A DNA stretch of 37,392 nt from JBGQDM01 sp041495845 (GCA_041495845.1 JBGQDM010000019.1:1-37392); one strand, 5' to 3'. Numbered from the stretch's first letter, positions 9,662 through 18,169 are shown. Numbers and translations: made by a program. Notes: generated by a model from the sequence alone, not told the origin.

Positions 9662-11035
9662 CTACAGTTCGTACTTCTTCGCCAGGTGGCGGAACGACCG
9701 GTAGGAAATCTTGAGCAAGTCCGCCGCCTTGGTTTGCACTCCATTCGTCTGCTGCAGCGCGGACACCAGCAGGTTGCGTTCAATCTGCGCCACGTAGCGT
9801 TCCATGTCGAGGCCCTCGGACGGAATGGCGCCCGAGGCCGATACTCCAGCAGCAGCGGCGCGCGCCTTCTGACGCTCAACCGGCAATTCGACGTGTACTT
9901 CTTCGGTGGACTCCATGGCCACGGCGCGCTCGACTGTGTTTTCCAGTTGGCGGATGTTCCCCGGCCAGTCGTATCCGCAGAGCGCGTCCAGCGAAGACTG
10001 GTGCACGCGCAGGATGCTCTTGCCCGCCGCAGTCGCATACTTCTTGAGGAAATGGTTGACCAGCACGGGAATGTCTTCGGGACGCTCGCGGAGCGACGGC
10101 ACCCAGATGGGAATTACGTTGAGGCGATAGTAAAGGTCTTCGCGGAAAACGTTCTCCGCCACCATGCGGTCAAGATCGCGGTTGGTGGCGGCAATGACGC
10201 GCGCGTCCACCGCGATTTCGCTGGTGCCGCCCACCGGACGCACGCTGCGTTCCTGCAGCACGCGCAGCAGCTTGACCTGCATGGGCTGCGCCATTTCGCT
10301 GATTTCGTCGAGGAAGATGGTGCCCCGGTCGGCCACTTCAAACAGGCCACGCTTGTTTTGGTTGGCGCCGGTAAAGGCGCCTTTGACGTAGCCGAAAAGT
10401 TCACTTTCAAGCAGCGTTTCCGGAAACGCTCCACAGTTCACCGACACAAACGATTCACCCGCCCGGGGCGAAGTGGCGTGCAGCGCCCGCGCCACCAGCT
10501 CCTTGCCCGTGCCGCTTTCCCCTTGGATCAGGATGGTGCTGCTGCTGGAGGCCACGGTGCGGATGGTTTGCTTCAGTTTTTCCACGGCGGGGCTGGCCCC
10601 GACGATGTTGTCGAGCGAATTGTGCGCCGCGGCATCGCGCCGCAAGGCAAAATTTTGCCGGCTTAGCGCCTGTCCCTGCGTGGCGCGGTTGATGGCCAGC
10701 CGCACGTCATCGACCAGGCTGGGACCTTTGCGAATGTAGTCGTCTGCGCCCCCGGCCTTCACTGCTTCGACCGCGGCTTCGTAGTCATCCACCGCGGTGA
10801 TCAGGACCACGGCGGAGTCGGGAGAAATCTGGTGCGCGTAACGCAACACTTCAATGCCATTGATTTGCGGCATTCGAATGTCGGTGATGATGACGTCATA
10901 GAGCGCACCGTCAATCTTTTGCTTGGCGGCTTCGCCGGAGTTCACGGTTTCCACGCGGTGGTTTTCGCGGCGGAGCGTGATGTCGAGCAATTCGCAAATG
11001 GAGCGTTCGTCGTCCACGACGAGAATCTTAGCCAT
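9662..11035 (-). CDS. pilR: Sigma-54-dependent response regulator of the pilus cluster (PilR-like)
   Basis: A 457-residue NtrC-family regulator. The receiver domain (1-115) has acidic residues D8/D9 and phospho-acceptor D52 (ITDIRMPQ). The AAA+ domain shows GESGTGKE (Walker A), the canonical GAFTGA sigma-54 contact loop and IFLDEISEM (Walker B). A Fis-type helix-turn-helix ends the protein (TKAADLLKISYRSFRHLAKKY). The start MAKILVVDDE is fixed by GGAGG 8 nt upstream; the frame extends 27 codons further into the kinase gene, but that part looks non-native. The gene overlaps the end of pilS by 8 bases. Position after pilB-pilT-pilC-pilS supports a PilR role, which in Pseudomonas and Myxococcus activates pilin transcription. 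No pilA and no clear sigma-54 promoter was seen here. Confidence 0.92.
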   Translation of the reverse strand: MAKILVVDDERSICELLDITLRRENHRVETVNSGEAAKQKIDGALYDVIITDIRMPQINGIEVLRYAHQISPDSAVVLITAVDDYEAAVEAVKAGGADDYIRKGPSLVDDVRLAINRATQGQALSRQNFALRRDAAAHNSLDNIVGASPAVEKLKQTIRTVASSSSTILIQGESGTGKELVARALHATSPRAGESFVSVNCGAFPETLLESELFGYVKGAFTGANQNKRGLFEVADRGTIFLDEISEMAQPMQVKLLRVLQERSVRPVGGTSEIAVDARVIAATNRDLDRMVAENVFREDLYYRLNVIPIWVPSLRERPEDIPVLVNHFLKKYATAAGKSILRVHQSSLDALCGYDWPGNIRQLENTVERAVAMESTEEVHVELPVERQKARAAAAGVSASGAIPSEGLDMERYVAQIERNLLVSALQQTNGVQTKAADLLKISYRSFRHLAKKYEL

Positions 11036-12716
11036 GGGCTCCACCTCCAGCCGCGGCGGACGCCGAACCTGGCGCGCTCTCCGACTCTCCGATCCCCATC
11101 TCGCGGGTCGCGGCAACCGGGCAAGCTAGCAGTTCCATGGTAAAGACCGTGCCCTGGCCTGGGGTGGACGTGACTCGCAGGGTTCCCTGATGCGCCTGCA
11201 CGATCTGATAGGCAATCGCCAGATCGAGTCCGGCGCTTCCTTCTCCGCCCGCCTGAAAGGGTTCAAAGACTCTGGCGGCTTGCTGCGCCGTGAGGCCGGG
11301 GCCCTGATCGGTGAAGCTCAGGCGCAGCAGGTCAGCCGCAGCCCACAGGCGCACCCCCAGCTTTCCTTTGAGCCGCATGGCCCGGGCGCCCTGCCGGCAC
11401 AGATGGACCATCACCTGACGCAAACGTTCCGCATCCCCCATCGTCCAGGCGTGGGCCACCTCGCGTACGATTTCCACCGAGACTTGCGCGTGCTCCCGGG
11501 CCAGTCGTTCGTGCACGCGGGCCAGGGCTCCGTCCAGCAGCGCCACCAGATCCACTGCCTCGAACTCCAACTGAGGCGCGCGGGAATAGTTTACGAACTC
11601 GGAAATGATGGTGTTCAAGCGCTCCGATTCCCGTTGCGCGATCTCGGTGAGCAACCGCTGCTCGTCATTGAGGGACGCGATGCCGGAAAGAAACTTCACC
11701 GAGCCAGCGATGGAGGACAGGGGGTTGCGAATTTCATGCGCGATGGCGGAGCCAAGCCGGCCCACCGCCGAAAGTTGTTCCCGCATGCGAACTTCATGCT
11801 CCAGGCGCCGAATCTCGGTGAGATCGTCAAAGGTGTACACGTAGCCCAGCCGTCCGCGGCCAGGGACGGAGAGGGGAGTGGCGCGCAGGGCCAGTGTCTT
11901 GACCACGCCGGCGGCGTTGGCGCACCGCACCTCGGTATGCGCTGCCTTGGCTTCGATGGGCGGCAGTGGATCCAGGAAGAGGCTGGCTACCGGCTGAGCA
12001 AAGAGTTCACTTTGCGTGCGCTCCAGCAAAGCCTGTCCGGCAGCATTGACCAGCCTGACGTGCCCATTCAGGTTGGTGGTGATGAGCCCACCGCTCATCG
12101 ATTGAATGATGTTTTCATGCAGAGCCTGCAAGTCTTCGAGGGCGCCGCTTGCATTCTTGAGGCTGGCATCGGCCTGGCGCAGGCGATGGGCCAACTGGCT
12201 GGCCAGATAGGCCACCGCCAGGTAAGCAAACAGATTGATCAGGATAAACGCGCGCAGCGCTGAAATCTCCGGGTGGGTGGCGGAGTAGGAAGGCAATACC
12301 CCGAAATAAGAAAGTTCGAGCACCGCGCCGTAGAGCAGGAATGCCAGCGCTGCCGCCAGGTACGACCACAGCCGCGGCAACAACACGCAGGCGACGATGA
12401 TCACCAACGGATAAAGAAAATTGTAGGAGCTGTCGATGCCGCCGGTGACATAGACCACCAGGCTGGCCAGAACCAGATCGGTGATCACCTGCACCGCGGA
12501 GAGTAAGCGGCCTTCCCGCCAGACGGACAGCAGCAGCAGATAAAAAACAGAAATCGTGTACCAGAGCAGAATGGCAATGATGAACGGGCGAATGGGCTGC
12601 GAACTGGCGGTCAGCCTGGCGGTAGCCAGTTGGACGGCGAACAGCAGAGTCAGGATGATGACCCTGACTTTTGCCAGCCAGGGGAGCCACTGCCGCTCTT
12701 CGAGGACGGATGTCAT
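11028..12716 (-). CDS. pilS: Membrane sensor histidine kinase of the pilus cluster (PilS-like)
   Basis: A 562-residue kinase. About six hydrophobic segments fill residues 15-190 (for example VRVIILTLLFAVQLATARL and LVIIVACVLLPRLWSYLAAALAFLLYG), as in PilS. A PAS domain follows (NIIQSMSGGLITTNLNGHVRLVNAAG). The HisKA H-box is AIAHEIRNPLSSIAGSVKFL, with the phospho-accepting His. The HATPase domain is compact; the G1 motif is FTDQGPGL. The expected N-box asparagine is not obvious in the RLRQVMVHLCRQGARAM segment (usually N-L-x-x-N-A), so the ATP site may be atypical. It is paired with pilR by an 8-base overlap. The 109-bp gap from pilC holds two hairpins, which may give it partly separate expression. 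Confidence 0.9.
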   Translation of the reverse strand: MTSVLEERQWLPWLAKVRVIILTLLFAVQLATARLTASSQPIRPFIIAILLWYTISVFYLLLLSVWREGRLLSAVQVITDLVLASLVVYVTGGIDSSYNFLYPLVIIVACVLLPRLWSYLAAALAFLLYGAVLELSYFGVLPSYSATHPEISALRAFILINLFAYLAVAYLASQLAHRLRQADASLKNASGALEDLQALHENIIQSMSGGLITTNLNGHVRLVNAAGQALLERTQSELFAQPVASLFLDPLPPIEAKAAHTEVRCANAAGVVKTLALRATPLSVPGRGRLGYVYTFDDLTEIRRLEHEVRMREQLSAVGRLGSAIAHEIRNPLSSIAGSVKFLSGIASLNDEQRLLTEIAQRESERLNTIISEFVNYSRAPQLEFEAVDLVALLDGALARVHERLAREHAQVSVEIVREVAHAWTMGDAERLRQVMVHLCRQGARAMRLKGKLGVRLWAAADLLRLSFTDQGPGLTAQQAARVFEPFQAGGEGSAGLDLAIAYQIVQAHQGTLRVTSTPGQGTVFTMELLACPVAATREMGIGESESAPGSASAAAGGGAHG

Positions 12717-12743
12717 TGTCAGGCCACGTTCCGGGGGGAGGCA

Positions 12744-12767
12744 GCCCGGACGCCAGCGCGTCCAGGC
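12744..12767 (-). other. Stem-loop in the pilC-pilS gap (pilS-proximal)
   Basis: On the minus strand GCCTGGACGC and GCGTCCGGGC pair over 10 bp (one G-U) around the tetraloop GCTG. It lies 27 bp before the pilS ATG. No T-run follows, so it is not a standard terminator; an RNA-processing or attenuation element is possible. Confidence 0.5.
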
Positions 12768-12782
12768 TTCTGCGGAGTGAGC

Positions 12783-12815
12783 GGGTGGAACGGCGGATGC
12801 TTGTCCCTTCCACCC
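12783..12815 (-). other. Stem-loop in the pilC-pilS gap (pilC-proximal)
   Basis: Perfect 8-bp arms, GGGTGGAA and TTCCACCC, flank a 17-nt loop, starting 10 bp after the pilC stop. There is no T-tract, so a rho-independent terminator is unlikely. It could protect the 3' end of the upstream message. Confidence 0.45.
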
Positions 12816-12825
12816 GGTACGCTGG

Positions 12826-14034
12826 TCAGCCAGCCAGCTTGGCGATCATCGAGAACAGCGGCAGGTAGAGCGAAATCACGATGCCGCCGACGGAGACGCC
12901 CAGAAGGCCGATGATGACCGGTTCGAGCATGGCCAGCATGTCTCTCGTGGCGGTATCCACTTCGTCCTCGTAGAAGTCGGCAATCTTCTGCAGCATGGCG
13001 TCCATGGCGCCGGTGGCTTCACCCACGCCGATCATCTGCACCACCATGTTGGGAAAGACCCCGGATTCACGCAGCGGGTCCACGATGGTGCGGCCCTCTT
13101 CGATGGCCTTGCGCACTTTCATGATCGCTTCCTCCACCACCGCGTTGCCCGAGGCGCGGGCGGTGATGGACAGACCTTCCAGAATCGGCACACCAGAAGT
13201 GATCAGCGTACCCAGCGTCCGGGTAAACCGTGCCACCGAAATCTTGCGCAGCAGGATGCCAAGAATCGGCATGTTGATCAATATCTTGTCGAAAGCGTAG
13301 CGGCCCTTGGGGTGCTTGCGAATTTGCTTCAGTCCCATCGAGGCCAGGACGCCGCCGATGATGAAGAACCACCAGAACTGTCCCACGAACGCGCTCAAAC
13401 CCATGACGATGCGCGTGGGCAAGGGCAGGGCCACGCCCAACCCGGCGAACAGGTTGGCGAAAATGGGCACCACCCACTTGAGCAGGGCGCCGACCACCAG
13501 CGTGGCAATGCTGACCACGGCCACGGGATAAACCAGGGCTGACTTGACCGCGCCGCGCAGTTTGACCGCCTTTTCCACGTAGCCTGCGAGCCGCTGCAAA
13601 ATAATATCCAAAATACCGCCGGTCTCGCCTGCCTCAATCATGTTCGTGCTCAAGTCATCGAACACTTTGGGGTGTAGGCGCATCGCGTTGGCCAGCGTTG
13701 AGCCCCCCTCCACCGTGGTGCGGACGCTGGAGAGCACCTTCTGGAAAGTGATGTTTTCCTGGTTCGCAGCCAGAATTTCCAGGCACTGCACCAGCGGCAG
13801 GCCGGCGTCAATCATGACCGAAAACTGCCGCAGAAAGATGGCAATGTCTTTGGTGCCCACTTTACCGGTCCCAAAGGTTGGCATGGAAAACTCTTTGCCT
13901 TTCTCGCGGATGCGCCCGGGAAGAATTCGCTCCCGGCGCAACTGTGAGGAAAGCGTTTCCTTATTGGGGGCTTCCCGCTTGCCGCTGACTGATTTCCCTG
14001 CAGCATCTTTTCCCGAAAACGTAAATACCGGCAT
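12826..14034 (-). CDS. pilC: Type IV pilus inner-membrane platform protein
   Basis: A 402-residue PilC/GspF-family protein (normal length). It anchors the pilus machine in the inner membrane and couples the PilB and PilT motors to pilin extraction. An N-terminal FTFSGKDAAGKSVSG segment is followed by two T2SSF repeats; each starts with a F/L-x-R-x-F/L pattern (FLRQFSVMIDAGLPLVQCLEIL near 88 and RFTRTLGTLITSGVPILEGL near 290). Membrane helices lie near 170-190 (PVAVVSIATLVVGALLKWVVPIF), 220-240 and at the C-terminus (VIIGLLGVSVGGIVISLYLPLFSM). It stands third in the pilB-pilT-pilC run, 73 bp after the pilT stop. The ATG at 14034 has an AGGAG-like site upstream (CAGGAGAATGAGCC). Confidence 0.96.
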   Translation of the reverse strand: MPVFTFSGKDAAGKSVSGKREAPNKETLSSQLRRERILPGRIREKGKEFSMPTFGTGKVGTKDIAIFLRQFSVMIDAGLPLVQCLEILAANQENITFQKVLSSVRTTVEGGSTLANAMRLHPKVFDDLSTNMIEAGETGGILDIILQRLAGYVEKAVKLRGAVKSALVYPVAVVSIATLVVGALLKWVVPIFANLFAGLGVALPLPTRIVMGLSAFVGQFWWFFIIGGVLASMGLKQIRKHPKGRYAFDKILINMPILGILLRKISVARFTRTLGTLITSGVPILEGLSITARASGNAVVEEAIMKVRKAIEEGRTIVDPLRESGVFPNMVVQMIGVGEATGAMDAMLQKIADFYEDEVDTATRDMLAMLEPVIIGLLGVSVGGIVISLYLPLFSMIAKLAG

Positions 14035-14107
14035 GGCTCATTCTCCTGTGACTCGACCGAAACCTTGTTTCCACTCGTTCTTTCCCGGGCGCTAGTGCTT
14101 GCCCGGG

Positions 14108-15226
14108 TTATTTCTTGCCCACTCCCGCACCCGTGCTCTGTTGTCGCGAGAGCAGTGTGGCGCCGCGGTTAATCATTTCCTGCAACTCTTCCGGATTGCT
14201 GGAACGCGCCATGGCCAGCTCGATACTGACCTGTTTCTGCGCGTAGGCCGTGGCCAGCGCCTGGTTGAACGTCTGCATCCCGTGCTTGTCTTGCCCGGTC
14301 TGCATCGAAGAGTAGATTTGATGGATCTTGTCTTCGCGGATCAGGTTGCGTACGGCCGCGTTGGGCACCAGGATTTCCATGATCATGGCGCGGCCCTTGT
14401 TGTCGGAGCGCGGCAACAGGCTCTGACACATAATGCCTTCCAGCACCAGCGAAAGCTGGGCGCGGATTTGCGGCTGTTGGTGCGCCGGGAAAACGTCAAT
14501 GATGCGGTTGATGGTGGAGGCCGCGGAGTTGGTGTGCAGCGTGGCAAACGTCAAGTGGCCCGTTTCCGCGATGCGCAGCGCCGCTTCAATCGTTTCCAGA
14601 TCGCGCATTTCGCCGATCAGCACCACGTCCGGGTCTTCACGGAGGGCAGCGCGTAAAGCGTCGGTGAAACTCTTGGTATCGGAATGCAGTTCGCGCTGGT
14701 TGACCACGCAGTTCTTGTTCATATGCACGAACTCGATGGGGTCTTCAATGGTCAGAATGTGCTCATGCCGCTCGGTGTTCACCTTGTCAATCATGGCGGC
14801 GAGCGTGGTGGACTTGCCCGAACCGGTGGGTCCCGTCACCAGCACCAGCCCGCGCGGCTTGTCGCACAGCTTGCTGACAATGGCCGGCAAACCCAGTTGC
14901 GAAAACGACTTGATCTCGAAGGGAATCAAGCGAAACACAGCCGACGTGGCGCCACGCTGGTTGAAAACGTTGGCGCGGAAACGGGCCAGGCCTTTCAGAC
15001 CGAAGGAGAAGTCCAGCTCCAGGTTTTCCTCGAAGCGGTGCTTCTGCGAGTCGGTCATCACGCTGTAAGCAAGCTGCTTGGTCTCCGCCGGCGTCATTTG
15101 CGGCAGGTCCAGCGGGGTCAGATGGCCATGCACCCGCACCTGCGGAGGCGAGTTGGTGGTGATGTGAAGATCCGAACCTGACATCTCCAGCATCCTGCGC
15201 AACAGATCACTCAGCGTCAGCGCCAT
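14108..15226 (-). CDS. pilT: Twitching motility retraction ATPase
   Basis: A 372-residue secretion ATPase that drives pilus retraction. Visible motifs are GPTGSGKS (Walker A, residues 132-139), the Asp-box EHILTIEDPIEFVH, the Walker B region VLIGEMRDLETIEAAL, and the His-box GHLTFATLHTNSA. The C-terminal AVRNLIREDKIHQIYSSMQTG matches the AIRNLIRE segment that is diagnostic for PilT and needed for retraction. The MshEN-type N-terminal domain of PilB is absent, as expected. The gene lies 26 bp after the pilB stop and is clearly co-transcribed with it. A single copy is seen; there is no PilU. Confidence 0.97.
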   Translation of the reverse strand: MALTLSDLLRRMLEMSGSDLHITTNSPPQVRVHGHLTPLDLPQMTPAETKQLAYSVMTDSQKHRFEENLELDFSFGLKGLARFRANVFNQRGATSAVFRLIPFEIKSFSQLGLPAIVSKLCDKPRGLVLVTGPTGSGKSTTLAAMIDKVNTERHEHILTIEDPIEFVHMNKNCVVNQRELHSDTKSFTDALRAALREDPDVVLIGEMRDLETIEAALRIAETGHLTFATLHTNSAASTINRIIDVFPAHQQPQIRAQLSLVLEGIMCQSLLPRSDNKGRAMIMEILVPNAAVRNLIREDKIHQIYSSMQTGQDKHGMQTFNQALATAYAQKQVSIELAMARSSNPEELQEMINRGATLLSRQQSTGAGVGKK

Positions 15227-15252
15227 AATTGTGAGTCCTTCTCCCCAAGGGG

Positions 15253-16974
15253 CTATCCGTGAATTGTTTCGCGTGCCACTTCCTCGAGCGTGGTCATCCC
15301 CTGCATCACTTTGATCAGACCGCTGCGGCGCAGGGTAATCATTCCGTGCTCGATTGCTTTCTTCTTCAACTCCACCGCGGACGCTCCCACCAGCACCAGT
15401 TCCCGGATTTCATCATCCACTTCCATCACTTCATAAAGGCCGGTACGTCCCTTGTAGCCGGTGTTATTGCAGGTGGCGCAACCTTTGCCCTTCATGATCT
15501 TGACGGTCTTGGCTTCTTCCGGCGTGTAGCCTTCCTGCAAGAGCGTTTGTACGGGTACATCAACCTGCTCGATGCATTCCTTGCAGATGCGGCGGATCAG
15601 CCGCTGCGCACAAATCAGGTGCACCGAAGTAGCCACCAGAAACGGCTCAATGCCCATGTTCATGAGGCGGGTAATGGTTTCCGGAGCGCCGTTGGTATGC
15701 AGAGTAGAGAGCACAAGGTGGCCTGTAAGCGCAGCCTTGATGGCGATCTCGGCGGTTTCAAAATCGCGGATTTCGCCGACCAGGATGATGTTGGGGTCCT
15801 GCCGCAAAAAAGCCCGCAGTGCGGCGGCAAAATTCAACCCGATCTGCTCCTTCATCTGCACCTGGTTCACGCCCTGCAACTGGAACTCGACCGGGTCTTC
15901 GGCGGTCATGATGTTCGTATCCGGGGTGTTGAGGCGGGAAATCGCGGAATACAGCGTGTTCGTTTTACCGGAACCCGTAGGTCCGGTCACCAGCACCATG
16001 CCGTAAGGCTTCAGAATGGCGCGCTCAAACTTGACCAGTGATTCCGACTCGAAACCCAGCTTGGTCATGTCCAGCCGCAAGTTCTCTTTGTCCAGCAGGC
16101 GGAGCACAATTTTTTCGCCCCATAGAGTCGGCAGCGTGCTGACGCGGAAGTCGAGCTGTTTCTTTTTGCCGCCGATATTCATCTTCAGCATGATGCGACC
16201 GTCCTGCGGCAGCCGCTTCTCGCTGATGTCCAGCTTGGCCATGATTTTCACGCGCGACGTGATCGCGTCTTTAAGCTTGAGCGGCGGCGACATAATGGAC
16301 TGCAGCACACCGTCAATACGGAAACGCACCCGGAACTCCTTCTCGTAGGGTTCCATGTGAATGTCACTGGCGCCGCGCTTGACCGCGTCCGTCAGCACCA
16401 GGTTCACCAGCTTGACGATGGGCGCTTCATCGGCCGCTTTTTCCAGCTCGGCCAGATCCATCTGTTCCTGCTCGATCTGCAACTCCACGTCGGTGGCGTC
16501 CCCGAGCTCGTTCATGGTCTGCATGACCTGCTCGAGGTCTTCTTCCGGACTGCTGCCGTAGGCCTTCTCGATCCCGTGCATGATCGAGCTTTCCGACGCC
16601 ACCACCGGCTCGATGTTGAAGCCGGTCATGAACTTGATGTCGTCCATCGCGAACACGTTCGTCGGGTCCACCATGGCGATGGTGAGTGAAGCGCCGACGC
16701 GGCTCAGCGGCAGGATCTGGTAACGCTTGGCGGTCTCGAACGGCACCAACTTGACCACCGCCGCGTCAATTTCAAAATATGTGAGATTGATGGCGGGGAC
16801 GCCGTATTGACGCGAAAGAAAATTCGTTACGTCTTCCTCGGAAAGGAACCCCAATCTGACCAAGGCTGTCCCCAAGCGGCAGTTTTGATCTTTCTGCGCC
16901 TTGGTAGCCTGTTGGAGTTGTTCCTGGGTAATGATCTTCTCTTTGACAAGAAGATCGCCCAGCCGTTGCGACAT
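15253..16974 (-). CDS. pilB: Type IV pilus assembly (extension) ATPase
   Basis: A 573-residue PilB/GspE ATPase powering pilus extension. The N-terminal MshEN domain (1-150; RLGDLLVKEKIITQEQL, LGFLSEEDVTNFLSRQYGVP) is the type that binds c-di-GMP in some homologues. An acidic linker (about 143-182) follows. The motor core has GPTGSGKT (331-338), the Asp-box NIMTAEDPVEFQ, Walker B ILVGEIRDFETAEIA and the His-box GHLVLSTLHTNGA. The tetracysteine zinc motif is present (CKEC about 90 residues before the end, then CATC). Start: ATG 16974 with AGGAG 8 nt upstream. It is the first gene of the pilus run, and the 282-bp gap upstream carries several inverted repeats and a duplicated 11-mer. Confidence 0.97.
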   Translation of the reverse strand: MSQRLGDLLVKEKIITQEQLQQATKAQKDQNCRLGTALVRLGFLSEEDVTNFLSRQYGVPAINLTYFEIDAAVVKLVPFETAKRYQILPLSRVGASLTIAMVDPTNVFAMDDIKFMTGFNIEPVVASESSIMHGIEKAYGSSPEEDLEQVMQTMNELGDATDVELQIEQEQMDLAELEKAADEAPIVKLVNLVLTDAVKRGASDIHMEPYEKEFRVRFRIDGVLQSIMSPPLKLKDAITSRVKIMAKLDISEKRLPQDGRIMLKMNIGGKKKQLDFRVSTLPTLWGEKIVLRLLDKENLRLDMTKLGFESESLVKFERAILKPYGMVLVTGPTGSGKTNTLYSAISRLNTPDTNIMTAEDPVEFQLQGVNQVQMKEQIGLNFAAALRAFLRQDPNIILVGEIRDFETAEIAIKAALTGHLVLSTLHTNGAPETITRLMNMGIEPFLVATSVHLICAQRLIRRICKECIEQVDVPVQTLLQEGYTPEEAKTVKIMKGKGCATCNNTGYKGRTGLYEVMEVDDEIRELVLVGASAVELKKKAIEHGMITLRRSGLIKVMQGMTTLEEVARETIHG

Positions 16975-17073
16975 GCTTCGGTCTCCTGGTTGACGTGGTA
17001 ACGCGGCGGAAGCCTTGCGGTTTCCTGCGGGAATTGCGGGTATTTCCAGGGGGGAACAAACCCCCGCGTGTCC

Positions 17074-17094
17074 CGGTGACAGAAATTGTCACCG
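17074..17094. promoter_or_regulatory. Inverted repeat, possible operator between pilB and the glycosylase gene
   Basis: Perfect 8-bp arms CGGTGACA and TGTCACCG around a 5-bp spacer, a typical size for a dimeric regulator site. It lies 100 bp before the pilB start. Its core CAGAAATTGTC recurs at 17167-17177. No regulator is assigned. Confidence 0.5.
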
Positions 17095-17131
17095 AAGATC
17101 GATTACTTCGCTCGTAACTTTGGTACTTGTA

Positions 17132-17147
17132 CCGCACGACGGTGCGG
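17132..17147. repeat. Short stem-loop upstream of pilB
   Basis: CCGCAC and GTGCGG pair around GACG. An adjacent GGTAC-TT-GTACC dyad (17122-17133) overlaps it by two bases. No T-tract follows, so termination is not suggested. The rest of this 282-bp intergenic region shows no reading frame I would support. Confidence 0.4.
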
Positions 17148-17166
17148 GCGCAAGCGCAAGATAAGG

Positions 17167-17177
17167 CAGAAATTGTC
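17167..17177. repeat. Second copy of the CAGAAATTGTC motif
   Basis: An exact 11-of-11 repeat of 17080-17090, 87 bp away, in the same intergenic region. Unlike the first copy it is not part of a long dyad. The repeat suggests two binding sites for one factor acting on pilB, on the glycosylase gene, or on both. Confidence 0.4.
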
Positions 17178-17256
17178 CGTTTTTCGCGAAAGAAGAGCGG
17201 TAACGCTCCCGCAGGGCAGGCCCCTTGGTAACATGGAGCCGCCCGTTTTCTCCTGA

Positions 17257-18168
17257 ATGAAGGCCAACTCCCCAGCCTCTGCGCCCGCTGCGGAAGATCG
17301 CGTCCGTGCCATGTTCACCACCCTCTACCAGCGCTGGGGTCCACAGCATTGGTGGCCGGCGGAGTCAGCATTTGAAATGATCGTCGGCGCCTATCTGACG
17401 CAAAACACTGCGTGGACCAACGTCGAGAAGGCGCTGGCGCGCCTGCGTGAAAACGACATGCTCACGTTGGACGGTGTGCGCCAAGTTTCTCTGGCCCGGC
17501 TCCAGCGTTTGGTCCGCCCCGCCGGCTACTTCCGCCAAAAAAGCAAACGGCTGAAAATATTTGTCCGCTTTCTCGATTCCCACTTTGACGGATCGCTGCC
17601 GCGCTTTCTGGCTCAGCCTCCGGAAATCCTGCGAGCACAGTTGCTCGAACTCAACGGCGTGGGGCCGGAGACGGCCGACTCCATCGTGCTCTATGCTGCC
17701 AATCATCCCGTCTTTGTGGTGGACGGATACACGCAGCGCATTCTGCAACGGCATGATCTTCTGCCCGAGGGTGCGCCGTATGACGAGGCGAAGAGGCTGG
17801 TTGAAGCAGCACTGCGTCCTTTGGATTCTCAGTTTCAGCCTTTGCCCCTGGAGACTCTGGGTCCGCCGGAAACGAGAGGTGCGGCCCACGTTCCTTCGGC
17901 GATGAGCACGGCGCCGCGATTCATCACCACCCAGGTTTACGGCGAGATGCACGCCCTCTTCGTCGGCATCGGCAAGGACTACTGCCGCAAGTCTGAAGCC
18001 CGATGCGGACAGTGCCCCTTGGCCGTATTGCTCGATCCGGAGACCGGGGGGCGGATCGAGGTGCGGAAGACGCGGACAGCCAAAATGCGGAAGATCAAGG
18101 TGCGGAAGGTCAAGACGCGGCGGGCGCGGCCGGGCCCGCGGCGGCGATCCCGCAGGGCGCGGCTATAA
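17257..18168 (+). CDS. HhH-GPD DNA glycosylase, MagIII-like (endonuclease III superfamily)
   Basis: A 303-residue base-excision glycosylase. The helix-hairpin-helix LNGVGPETAD (132-141) and the catalytic Asp D156 (VFVVDGYTQR) are in place. The lysine used by endonuclease III for AP-lyase chemistry is replaced by E138, as in Helicobacter MagIII (3-methyladenine glycosylase), so a monofunctional glycosylase is expected. The iron-sulfur loop has C243, C250 and C253 (C-x6-C-x2-C), but the fourth Cys, expected at 259, is Leu. An unusual Pro-rich insert fills about 191-220, and the C-terminus (from 267) is a very basic tail made from a short tandem repeat. Start: ATG 17257, without a clear ribosome site. 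Substrate is inferred from family resemblance only. The stop abuts the kinase gene. Confidence 0.85.
   Translation: MKANSPASAPAAEDRVRAMFTTLYQRWGPQHWWPAESAFEMIVGAYLTQNTAWTNVEKALARLRENDMLTLDGVRQVSLARLQRLVRPAGYFRQKSKRLKIFVRFLDSHFDGSLPRFLAQPPEILRAQLLELNGVGPETADSIVLYAANHPVFVVDGYTQRILQRHDLLPEGAPYDEAKRLVEAALRPLDSQFQPLPLETLGPPETRGAAHVPSAMSTAPRFITTQVYGEMHALFVGIGKDYCRKSEARCGQCPLAVLLDPETGGRIEVRKTRTAKMRKIKVRKVKTRRARPGPRRRSRRARL
18086..18115 (+). repeat. Tandem 15-mer inside the glycosylase gene tail
   Basis: Two adjacent 15-bp units beginning TGCGGAAG (18086 and 18101) differ at two positions. A third TGCGGAAG is at 18062. They encode the repeated Arg-Lys-x-Lys pattern of the basic tail. Confidence 0.6.
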
Positions 18169-18169
18169 T
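18164..18169 (+). promoter_or_regulatory. Consensus TATAAT before the NtrY-like kinase
   Basis: A perfect TATAAT spans the glycosylase stop codon. The -35 position reads GCGGCG, so the match is one-sided. If active, RNA would start near 18176, which favours the GTG at 18211 over the TTG at 18169 as the kinase start. Confidence 0.35.

Noticed and set aside
16975..17256. Sigma-54 promoter upstream of pilB, expected for PilR control
   Set aside because: No TGGC-N8-TTGC match. The nearest GG/GC pairs have the wrong spacing.
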